From NCBI GenBank assembly GCA_030762935.1, contig CM060883.1, forward strand, positions 97,662,001 to 97,726,000: DNA of 64,000 nt. Direction: 5' to 3'. The notes under the pieces are model-generated. The model was not told where the DNA came from, ran no database searches, and was given only the letters and a program-made list of their open reading frames with translations. Below, piece by piece: positions 9,049 through 21,000 of this stretch. The translations under genes and the position numbers were made by a program. This stretch comes from Hymenopus coronatus (lineage: Eukaryota; Arthropoda; Insecta; Mantodea; Hymenopodidae). The first letter of the stretch is position 1. Every line of letters begins with the position of its first letter.

Positions 9049-9920
9049 TCATCTATCGTTGAACATCTTCATCCTTTCAACAGGGTTTTCAACTTTTGAA
9101 ATAAGGGGGCCAGGTCTTAGAGAGTTTGGAGGATGAAGCAGCACAGTGATATTGTTTTTTGTGCAATAGTCACGCACCAACAGGGATGAATGTGCAGGTG
9201 CGTTATTGTGATGCAAGAGCCATGAATTGTCTTGCCACATTTCAGGCCATTTTCTTCTCACATTTTCTCGCAGGCATTGCAACATGTCCCAATAGTACCA
9301 TCAATTAATAGTTTGTCCCTCTGGCACGAATTCATGATGAACTAATCCTTCAAAGTCAAAGAAAACTATCAGCTTGGCTTTGACATTTGACCTGACCTGG
9401 TCCAGGAGAATCTTTGTGAAGACTGAACCTTGGTCTCAACATCATAACCATAGACCCTCATCTCATCACCAGTTATGATTCTCTTAAGGAACATCTCGCC
9501 CTCATTTGTGCAATCCAAAAGCTTTACACAGATTGCGAGGCGATGATCTTGACTCAGGAGCCGAGGGATGAACTTGGCGGCATCATGATGCATTCCAAGA
9601 TGCTGTGTCAGGATTTCATGACATGATCCAACTAAAATGTTTACATTTTTCTGCAATCTCTCGGACAGTCAGTCTTCGATTGGCATGCACAATTTCATTG
9701 CTGTTTCTGATATGAGCGTCATCGGTAGACGTCCTGAACAAGGGTCATCTTTAACTTCCGCCTGGCCATTTTTAAACTGCGTGAACCATTCGTAACACCG
9801 AGCACAGCTTAAGCACTTGTCACCATAGGCTTCCTGCATCATTTGGTGTGTCTGAGTAAAGATTTTCTTGAGTTTCACACAAAATTTAATGCAGATGCGT
9901 TGCTCCTCTAACTCTGCCAT
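9049..9920 (-). pseudogene. Mariner transposase, broken into at least three frames
   Basis: Start codon at 9918-9920. The first part (9669-9920) gives the N-terminal helix-turn-helix region: EEQRICIKFCVKL, QEAYGDKCLS and EWFTQFKNG, then VKDDPCSGRLP. The second part (9369-9656) contains ITGDEMRVYGYD with the first catalytic Asp at residue 64. Next come FDFEGLVHHEFVPEGQTIN and a TGA, and then 9049-9285 with HHNNAPAH near residues 25-32. The usual Asp of HDNAPxH is Asn there (residue 27). The region of the third Asp (after HPP) reads NSLRPGPLIS and lacks it. Frameshifts lie near 9656-9669 and after the HPP segment. Two of the three catalytic acids are lost. Confidence 0.9.
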
Positions 9921-10084
9921 CTTGAAATTCGCAAACTGTGTGACACAATATTCTACTCAATACAGCACTGAATGATAACTAACAGACATACAACAATGAA
10001 ACTTTTGCCAGTTATACATCAAACACAGACATGTGCAGGGATGCCAACCACATTTCGCTCCAATACTCCATTAGCACGAAATTT

Positions 10085-10116
10085 CAAATGTTCCAGAATT
10101 TTTTGAACAGACCTTG
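10085..10116 (-). repeat. Mariner terminal inverted repeat, right
   Basis: Inverted partner of 8849-8880, ending TTGAACAGACCTTG before the TA at 10117-10118. Confidence 0.9.
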
Positions 10117-10930
10117 TACATCATCATAGCGTTAAAAGAGGACAATAAAAACTCCATTTGTGCTGGCAGCCTTACTTAATTGCAGCAGTAGTAATTCACG
10201 TGTGAAATGATTCTTTAACTCTATTTATTGTTATTTTATCTATTATAATTGAATATCTAGCCTGCTGTTGTTTCGCTGTGCTAAATAATACTTTATAGGA
10301 TAGTTCATTATAGCTTTTTAACAAATTAAAGACAGCAAGGGACTAACATAAAATCTCAGACTGTTTTTTTTCATGCTTTTAGTAATATCAAGGGTTTTTT
10401 TTCTGCCAGTGCCTTTGAACTACAAAAGTTAGCAGTGATATAAGCATGTCTTTGGTTTTAAGTTATTAGCCTCGCTTAATGTTCATTCAATAATCAGTTA
10501 TTGTCAGCTGCCTAGTGTTTGTTGTAAGTTGATTTGCTACAAGAACAAAAATGCATGGTTAAACAATTCATGCTTAGTTCTCTGTGCTCTAAATTCTTCT
10601 CTCAAGTGCTGGATCTTAGACTGACTGCATGGGATGAATTAGGAGTATCATTGTGCTAAACAAGCTGCTATCCATCTTAGGTACCTAATGTTACCAGTCA
10701 TTTTACTTCAGCAACAAAATAGTATAAATGGGGAATGCAGGAAATGCAGATTGGTCTGCAAAGCTACCTGATGGTTTAATTCAAAGTGAATGGTAGTCAA
10801 TTTTGAATACAACCTGTTTTAAAAACAAAGTTTCAAATGTTGTATGCTCTGTAAAAACAAATATAAAAAATTAATCTCTCTTCTTTTGAAACAACAAAAT
10901 TGGATATGAAGTATGTGGAAGTGTTAAAAC
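10117..10930. other. AT-rich non-coding DNA
   Basis: About 800 bp with no supported gene, RNA or repeat. Confidence 0.5.
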
Positions 10931-10932
10931 CA

Positions 10933-10949
10933 CAAGGTCTGTTCAAAAA
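10933..10949 (+). repeat. Isolated mariner-like terminal repeat
   Basis: CAAGGTCTGTTCAAAAA is identical to the outermost 17 bases of the right end of the mariner at 8849-10116. The sequence then diverges (GATGTTAAGG). No inverted partner was found before the satellite begins, and no transposase reading follows. It may be the end of a truncated element of a related family. Confidence 0.5.
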
Positions 10950-11850
10950 GATGTTAAGGCTCACAACAAATGAAAACGGTAACGAGAACAGGAATCTTGA
11001 ATTACATGTATTTCAATGGAAGTGTTGACAACCTTCCCAGAAATGAAAGTCAAGACTTGACCAAGTTAAGTTTCACGTTCTTGGCATACATGATCCATAC
11101 TGTGCATGTCAGACTCTTCTTCTTCTTCATTGTAGTAATTGTTCCATGCAGCTGTCACTAGAGCTCTCTCTAGTTGCAATCAAACCAGAAGGAATCCTAG
11201 CAAAAAGACCTTTATTTATATTTCAAATTGTTTGGGCATCAGTTGTTTATCGAAAGTACACAGTTTGGCTGCTTTAGAAGTTATAAGGAGTCAGAAATAG
11301 CAGTGCCTTCTGAAATTTGAAGTTGGCTAATCTGTAATATTTTTATTGAACTCACAGATTACATTGGCTAAGCTGGAGAATAGGTGAAAACATTTCATTG
11401 ATCAATAAGAAACAAATGAATGCACTCTGGTTTTTGTTAACTGATTATTGTGAATGTTAATTGACTTCCCATTCTCAGTCGCATTTTGTTTACCGTTACC
11501 TGCATATTGTAACCAGCATTTACTCTTGAAGTGTTTTATGCAGCTTCTAAAATGACTAAAAAGAACCATTCATGTGACAATTTTGAAGACAAATCAATTT
11601 GCAGGATATGGGAAATGTTCCATTTGATTTGGGACATATAATTCATCCTAATAATGCATGCATTAATATTAATAATCATCGAAAGTGAAATGCAAATTGT
11701 TCTTGTTGGCAAAATTTTAGATTTACAAAACAAGATTTGTTTTAATTACTGATGAATCCACAACCCACAGCGGAAGTCAAACTTGATTATCTATGTTTGG
11801 TTCTCCAAAGAATGTAAATTTTCAGCTCCTCTAATCCTTGTATTGATTTG
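10950..11850. other. Non-coding DNA up to the satellite border
   Basis: About 900 bp without a supported gene. Open stretches at 10970-11161 and 11536-11733 have no domain features. No diverged satellite monomer was seen left of 11,851. Confidence 0.5.
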
Positions 11851-14800
11851 ATTTAACAAGATAATGTGACCGCCCTTGGAATTGATTAGCTAGACACTTG
11901 ACATATTTAACTGGATAATGTGACAGCCCTTGGAATTCCTTAGTAAGACACTTGACATATTTAACTGGATTATGTGACAGCCCATGAAATTCCTTAGTTA
12001 GACACTTACATATTTAACTGGATAACGATACAGTATTTGGAATTCTTTAGTTAGACACTTGACATATTTAACTGGATAATGTGACAGCCCTAGGATTACC
12101 TTAGTTAGACACTTGACATATTTAACTCCATAATGTGACAGCCCTTGGAATTCAGTAGTTAGACACTTGACAAATTTAACTGGATAATGTGACAGTCCTT
12201 GGAATTCCTTAGTTAGACACTTGACATATTTAACTGGATAATGTGACAGCCCTTGGAATTCCTTAGTTAGACAGTTGACATATTTAATTGGATAATGTGA
12301 CAGCCCTTGGTATTCATTAGTTAGACACTTGACATATTTAACTGGGCAATGTGACAGCCCTTGGAATTCCTTAGTTAGACATTTGACATATTTAACTGAA
12401 TAATGTGACAGCCCTTGGAAATCTTAGTTAGACACTTGACATATTTATCTGGAAATTGTGACAGCCCTTGGAATTCTTTAGTAAGACACTTGACATATTT
12501 AACTGGATAATGTGACTGCGCTTGGAATTCCTTAGTGAGACACTTGACATATTTAACTGGATAATGTGACAGCCCTTGGAATTCATTAGTTAGACACTTG
12601 ACATATTTAACTAGATAATGTGACAGCCCTAGGAATTCCTTAGTTAGACACTTGACATATTTAACTAGATAATGTGACAGCCCTTGGAATTCCTTAGTTA
12701 GACACTTGACATATTTAACAGGATAATGTGACAGCCCTTGGAATTCCATAGTAAGACACTTGACATATTTAACTGGATAATGTGACAGCCCATGGAATTC
12801 CTTAATTAGATACTTACATATTTAACTGGATAATGTGACAGCCCTTGGAATTCCATAGTTAGACACTTGACATATGTAACTGGATAATGTGACAGCCCTT
12901 GGAATTCCTTAGTTAGACACTAGACATATATAATTATATATTGTGACAACCCTTGGAATTCATTAGTTAGACACTTGACATATTTAATTAGATAATGTGA
13001 CAGCTCTTGGAATTACTTAGTAAGACACTTGACATATTTAACTGGATAAAGTGACAGCCCTTGGAATTCCTTAGTTAGACACTTGACATATTTAACTGGA
13101 TAATGTGACAGCCCTTGGAATTCCTTAGTTAGACACTTGACATATTTAAATGGATAATGTGACAGCACTTGGAATTCATTAGTTAGACACTTAACATATT
13201 TAACTGGATAATGTGACAGCCCTTGGAACTCCTTATTTAGACACTTGGCATATTTAACTGGATAATGTGACAGCCCTTGGAATTCCTTAGTTAGACAGTT
13301 GACATATTTAAGTAGATAATGTGACAGCCCTTGGAATTCCTTAGTTAGATACTTGACATATTTAACTAGATAATGTGACAGCCCTTGGAATTCCTTACAT
13401 AGACACTTGCCATATTTAACTGGATAATGATTCAGTCCTTGGAATTCCTTAGTTAGACACTTGCCATATTTAACTAGACAATGTGACAACCCTTGCTATT
13501 CCTTAGTTAGACACTTGACATATTTAACTGGACATTGTGACAGAACTTGGAATTCCTTAGTTAGACACTCGACATATTTAATTAGATAATGTGACAGCCC
13601 CTGGAATTCCTTAGTTAGACACTTGACATATTTAACTGGATAATGTGACAGCCCTTGGAATTCCTTAGTTAGACACTTGATATATTTAACTGGATAATAT
13701 GACAGCCCTAGGAATTCCTTAGTTAGACACTTGACATATTTAACTAGATAATGTGATGCCCTTAGAATTCCTTAGTGAGACACTTGACATATTTAACTGG
13801 ATAATGTGATAGCCCTTGGAATTCCTTAGTAAGACACTTGAGATATTTACCTGGATAATGTGACAGCCCTTGGAGTTCCATAGTTAGACACTTGACATAT
13901 TTAACTGGATAATGTGACAGCCCTTGGAGTTCCTTGGTTAGACACTTGACATATTTAACTGGATAATGTGACAGCCCTTGGTATTCCAAAGTTTGACACT
14001 ATACATATTTAACTAGACGATGTGACAACCCTTGGAATTCCTTACATAGACACTTGACATATTTAACTGGATAATGTGACAGCTCTTGGAATTGCTTAGT
14101 TAGACACTTGACATACTTAACTAGATAATGTGACAGCCCTTGGAATTCCTTAGTTACACACTTGACATATTTAACTGGACAATGTGACAGCCCTTGGAAT
14201 TCCTTAGTTAGTCACTTGACATATTTACCTGCAGAATGTGACAGCCCTTGTAATTCCTTAGTTAGACATTTGACATATTTAACTAGATAATGTGACAGCC
14301 CTTGGAATTCCTTAGTTAGACACTTGACATATTTAACTGGACAATGTGACAGCCCTTGGAATTCCTTAGTTAGATACTTCACATATTTAACTAGATAATG
14401 TGACTGCCCTTGGAATTCCTTAGTTAGACACTTGACATATTTAACTAGATAATGTGACTGCCCTTGGAATTACTTAATTAGACACCTGACATATTTAACT
14501 ATATAATGTGAATGCCCTTGGAATTCCTTAGTTAGACACTTGACATATTTAACTAGATAATGTGACAGAACTTGGAATTCCTTAGTTAGACACTTGACAT
14601 ATTTAACTAGATAATGTGACAGCCCTTGGAATTCCTTAGTTGGACACATAACATATTTAACAAGATAATGTGACAGCCCTTGGAATTGATTAGTTAGACA
14701 CTTGACATATTTAACAAGATAATATGACAGCCCTTGGAATTCCTTATTTAGACACCTAACATATTTAACAAGATAATGTGACAGCCCTTAGAATTCCTTA

Positions 14801-17770
14801 GTTAGACACTTAACATATTTAACAAGATAATGTGACAGCCCTTAGAATTCCTTAGTTAGACACTTGACACATTTAACTATATAATGTGAGTGCCCTTGGA
14901 ATTCCTTAGTTAGACACTTGACATATTTAACTGGATATTGTGACAGAACTTGGAATTCCTTAGTTAGACACTTACCATAGTGAACTAGATAATGTGACAG
15001 CCCTTGGAATTCCTTAGTTAGACACTTGACATATTTAACTGGATAATGAGACAGTCCTTGGAATTCCTTAGTTAGACACTTGACATATTACTTTGGATAA
15101 TGTGACAGCCCTTGGAATTCATTAGTTAGACACTTGACATATTTAACTGGATAATGTGACAGCCCTTGGAATTCCTTAGTAAGACACTTGACATATTTAA
15201 CTGGATTATGTGACAGCCCATGGAATACCTTAGTTAGACACTTACATATTTGACTGGATAATGATACACTCCTTGGAATTCTTTAGTTAGACACTTGACA
15301 TATTTAACTGGATAATATGACAGCCCTAGGAATACCTTAGTTAGACACTTGACATATTTAACTCTATAATGTGACAGCCCTTGGAATTCATTAGTTAGAC
15401 ACTTAACAAATTTAACTGGATAATGTGGCAGTCCTTGGAATTCCTTAGTTAGACACTTGACATATTTAACTGGATAATGTGACAGCCCTTGGAATTCATT
15501 AGTTAGACACTTGACATATTTAGCTGGACAATGTGACAGCCCTTGGAATTCCTTAGATAGACATTTGACATATTGAACTGGATAATGTGACAGCCCTTGG
15601 AAATCCTTAGTTAGACACTTGACATATTTATCTGGAAATTGTGACAGCCCTTGGAATTCTTTAGTAAGACACTTGACATATTTAACTGGATAATGTGACT
15701 GCCCTTGGAATTCCTTAGTTAGACACTTGACATATTTAACTGGATAATGTGACAGCCCTTGGAATTCATTAGGTAGACACTTGACATATTTAACTAGATT
15801 ATGTGACAGCCCTAGGAATTCCTTAGTTAGACACTTGACATATTTAACTAGATAATGTGACAGCCCTTGGAATTCCTTAGTTAGAAACTTGACATATTTA
15901 ACAGGATAATGTGACAGCCCTTGGAATTCCTTAGTAAGACACTTGACATATTTAACTGGATAATGTGACAGCCCATGGAATTCCTTAATTAGATACTTAC
16001 ATATTTAACTGGATAATGTGACAGCCCTTGGAATTCCATAGTTAGACACTTGACATATGTAACCGGATAATGTGACAGCCCTTGGAATTCCTTAGTTAGA
16101 CACTTGACATATATAATTATATATTGTGACAACCCTTGGAATTCATTAGTTAGACACTTGACATATTTAATTAGATAATGTGACAGCCCTTGGAATTCTT
16201 TATTAAGACACTTGACATATTTAACTGGATAATGTGACTGCCCTTGGAATTCCTTAGTTAGACACTTGACATATTTAACTGGATAATGTGACAGCCCTTG
16301 GAATTCATTAGGTAGACACTTGACATATTTAACTAGATAATGTGACAGCCTTACGAATTCCTTAGTTAGACACTTGACATATTTAACTAGATAATGTGAC
16401 AGCCCTTGGAATTAATTAGTTAGACACTTGACATATTTAACAGGTTAATGTGACAGCCCTTGGAATTCCTTAGTAAGACACTTGACATATTTAACTGGAT
16501 AATGTGACAGCCCATGGAATTCCTTAATTAGATACTTACATATTTAACTGGATAATGTGACAGCCCTTGGAATTCCAAAGTTAGACACTTGACATATGTA
16601 ACTGGATAATGTGACAGCCCTTGGAATTCCTTTGTTAGACAGTTGACATATTTAACTGGATAATGTGACAGCCCTTGGAATTCATTAGTTAGACACTTGA
16701 CATATTTAGCTGGACAATGTGACAGCCCTTGGAATTACTTAGTAAGACACTTGACATATTTAATTGGATAAAGTGACAGCCCTTGGAATTCCTTAGTTAG
16801 ACACTTGACATATTTAACTGAATAATGTGACAGCCCTTGGAATTCCTTAGTTAGACACTTGGCATATTTAAATGGATAATGTGACAGCACTTGGAAATCA
16901 TTAGTTAGACACTTAACATATTTAACTGGATAATGTGACAGCCCTTGGAATTCCTTATTTAGACATTTGGCATATTTAACTGGAGAATGTGACAGCCCTT
17001 GGTATTCCTTAGTTAGACAGTTGACATATTTAAGTAGATAATGTGACAGCCCTTGGAATTCCTTAGTTATATACTTGACATATTTAACTAGATAATGTGA
17101 CAGCCCTTGGACTTCCTTACATAGACACTTGCCATATTTAACTGGATAATGATTCAGTCCTTGGAATACCTTAGTTAGACACTTGCCATATTTAACTAGA
17201 CAATGTGACAACCCTTGCTATTCCTTAGTTAGACACTTGACATATTTAACTGGACATTGTGACAGAACTTGGAATTCCTTAGTTAGACACTCGACATATT
17301 TAATTAGATAATGTGACAGCCCCTGGAATTCCTTAGTTAGACACTTGACATATTTACCTGGATAATGTGACAGCCCTAGGAATTCCTTAGTTAGACACTT
17401 GATATATTTAACTGGATAATGTGACAGCCCTAGGAATTCCTTAGTTAGACACTTGACATATTTAACTAGATAATGTGATTCCCTTAGAATTCCTTAGTGA
17501 GACACTTGACATATTTAACTGGATAATGTGATAGCCCTTGGAATTCCTTAGTAAGACACTTGACATATTTACCTGGATAATGTGACAGCCCTTGGAATTC
17601 CTTAGTTAGACACTTGACATATTTAACTGGATAATGTGACAGCCCTTGGAATTCCTTAGTTAGACACTTGACATATTGAACTGGATAATGTGACAACCCT
17701 AGGAATTCCTTAGTTAGACACGTGACATATTTAACTAGATAATGTGACAGCCCTTGGAATTCAATAGCTA

Positions 17771-18040
17771 GACACTTGACATATTTAACTGGATAATGTG
17801 ACAGCCCTTGGAATTCCTTAGATAGAAACTTGAAATATTTAACTGGATAATGTGACAGCCTTTGGAATTCCTTAGTTAGACTGTTGACATATTTAACTGG
17901 ATAATGTGACAGCTCTTGTAATTCCTTGGTTAGACACTTGACATATTTAAATCGATATTGTGATAGCCCTTGGAATTCCTTTGTTAGACATTTGACATAT
18001 TTAACTGGCTAATGTGACAGCCCTTGGAATCCTTAGTTAG
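17771..18040. repeat. Rare five-monomer block, left occurrence
   Basis: Contains the otherwise absent words GATAGAAACTTGAAATATTT, AAATCGATATTGTGATAG and CTGGCTAATG. The flanking words TTCAATAGCTAGAC and CTAGATAATGTGGCAG are directly joined in the core copies (near 23,532, 31,999, 37,715, 45,533 and 52,055), which therefore lack these five units. Confidence 0.8.
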
Positions 18041-18070
18041 ACACTTGACATATTTAACTAGATAATGTGG

Positions 18071-21000
18071 CAGCCCTTGGAATTCCTTAGTTTGATACTT
18101 GACATATTTAACTGGATAATGTGACAGCCCTTGGAATTCTTAGTTAGACACTTGACATTTTTAACTGGATAATGTGACAGCCCTTGGAATTCCTTAGTTA
18201 GACACTTGACATATTCAACTAGATAATGTGACAGCCCTTAGAATTCCTTAGTTAGACACTTGACATATTTAACTAGATAATGTGACAGCCCTTGGAATTG
18301 CTTAGTAAGACACTTGACATATTTACCTGGATAATTTGACAGCCCTTGGAATTCTATAGTTAGACACTTGACATATTTAACTGGATAATATGACAGCCCC
18401 TGGAGTTCCTTAGTTAGACACTTGACATATTTAACAGGATAATGTGACAGCCCTTAGAATTCCTTAGTAAGACACTTGACATATTTAACTGGATAATGTG
18501 ACAGCCCTAGGAATACCTTAGTTAGACACTTGACATATTTAACTCTATAATGTGACAGCCCTTGGAATTCATTAGTTAGACACTTGACAAATTTAACTGG
18601 ATAATGTGACAGTCCTTGGAATTCCTTAGTTAGACACTTGACATATTTAACTGTATAATGTGACAGCCCTTGGAATTCATTAGTTAGACACTTGACATAT
18701 TTAGCTGGACAATGTGACAGCCCTTGGAATTCCTTAGTTAGACATTTGACATATTTAACTGGATAATGTGACAGCCCTTGGAAATCCTTAGTTAGACACT
18801 TGACATATTTATCTGGAAATTGTGACAGCCCTTGGAATTCTTTATTAAGACACTTGACATATTTAACTGGATAATGTGACTGCCCTTGGAATTCCTTAGT
18901 TAGACACTTGACATATTTAACTGGATAATGTGACAGCCCTTGGAATTCATTAGGTAGACACTTGACATATTTAACTAGATAATGTGACAGCCTTAGGAAT
19001 TCCTTAGTTAGACACTTGACATATTTAACTAGATAATGTGACAGCCCTAGGAATACCTTAGTTAGACACTTGACATATTTAACTCTATAATGTGACAGCC
19101 CTTGGAATTCATTAGTTAGACACTTGACAAATTTAACTGGATAATGTGACAGTCCTTGGAATTCCTTAGTTAGACACTTGACATATTTAACTGGATAATG
19201 TGACAGCCCTTGGAATTCATTAGTTAGACACTTGACATATTTAGCTGGACAATGTGACAGCCCTTGGAATTCCTTAGTTAGACATTTGACATATTTAACT
19301 GGATAATGTGACAGCCCTTGGAAATCCTTAGTTAGACACTTGACATATTTATCTGGAAATTGTGACAGCCCTTGGAATTCTTTAGTAAGACACTTGACAT
19401 ATTTAACTGGATAATGTGACAGCCCTTGGAATTCCTTAGTTAGACACTTGACATATTTAACTGGATAATGTGACAGCCCTTGGAATTCATTAGGTAGACA
19501 CTTGACATATTTAACTAGATAATGTGACAGCCTTAGGAATTCCTTAGTTAGACACTTGACATATTTAACTAGATAATGTGACAGCCCTTGGAATTCCTTA
19601 GTTAGACACTTGACATACTTAACAGGTTAATGTGACAGCCCTTGGAATTCCTTAGTTAGACACTTGACATATTTAACAGGATAATGTGACAGCCCTTAGA
19701 ATTCCTTAGTAAGACACTTGACATATTTAACTGGATAATGTGACAGCCCTAGGAATACCTTAGTTAGACACTTGACATATTTAACTCTATAATGTGACAG
19801 CGCTTGGAATTCATTAGTTAGACACTTGACAAATTTAACTGGATAATGTGACAGTCCTTGGAATTCCTTAGTTAGACACTTGACATATTTAACTGGATAA
19901 TGTGACAGCCCTTGGAATTCATTAGTTAGACACTTGACATATTTAGCTGGACAATGTGAGAGCCCTTGGAATTCCTTAGTTAGACATTTGACATATTTAA
20001 CTGGATAATGTGACAGCCCTTGGAAATCCTTTGATAGACACTTGACATATTTATCTGGAAATTGTGACAGCCCTTGGAATTCTTTATTAAGACACTTGAC
20101 ATATTTAACTGGATAATGTGACTGCCCTTGGAATTCCTTAGTTAGACACTTGACATATTTATCTGGATAATGTGACAGCCCTTGGAATTCAATAGGTAGA
20201 CACTTGACATATTTAACTAGATAATGTGACAGCCTTAGGAATTCCTTAGTTAGACACTTGACATATTTAACTAGATAATGTGACAGCCCTTGGAATTCCT
20301 TAGTTAGACACTTGACATATTTAACTAGATAATGTGACAGCCCTTGGAATTTCTTAGTTGGACACTTGACATATTTAACAGGATAATGTGACAGCCCTTG
20401 GAATTCCTTAGTAAGACACTTGACATATTTAACTGGATAATGTGACAGCCCATGGAATTCCTTAATTAGATACTTACATATTTAACTGGATAATGTGACA
20501 GCCCTTGGAATTCCATAGTTAGACACTTGACATATGTAACTGGATAATGTGACAGCCCTTGGAATTCCTTAGTTAGACACTTGACATATATAATTATATA
20601 TTGTGACAACCCTTGGAATTCATTAGTTAGACACTTGACATATTTAATTAGATAATGTGACAGCCCTTGGAATTACTTAGTAAGACACTTGACATATTTA
20701 ACTGGATAAAGTGAAACCCCTTTGAATTCCTTAGTTAGACACTTGACATATTTAACTGGATAATGTGACAGCCCTTGGAATTCCTTAATTAGACACTTGA
20801 CATATTTAAATGGATAATATGACAGCACTTGGAATTCATTAGTTAGACACTTAACATATTTAACTGGATAATGTGACAACCCTTGAAATTCCTTAATTAG
20901 ACAGTTGACATATTTAAGTAGATAATGTGACAGCCCTTGGAATTCCTTAGTTAGATACTTGACATATTTAACTAGATAATGTGACAGCCCTTGGAATTCC

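Larger units (their letters stand above)
8849..10116 (-). mobile_element. Inactive mariner-family DNA transposon
   Basis: A 1,268-bp element between TA dinucleotides at 8847-8848 and 10117-10118. Left end: CGAGGTCTGTTCAAAAATTT. Reverse complement of the right end: CAAGGTCTGTTCAAAAAATT. The two agree over about 30 bp with few differences (CCGGAAC versus CTGGAAC further in). Length, TA target and a minus-strand transposase are all typical of mariner. Single bases have been gained and lost, and the transposase is broken, so the copy cannot move by itself. Confidence 0.95.

Noticed and set aside
8736..9136. Two overlapping + strand open stretches
   Set aside because: They cross the mariner left end and run antisense to its transposase.
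13013..13489. A gene for a protein of 18-residue repeats
   Set aside because: It starts at TTG, changes between units are mostly amino-acid altering, neighbouring units are frameshifted by shared deletions, and no promoter, signal peptide or exon context is visible.
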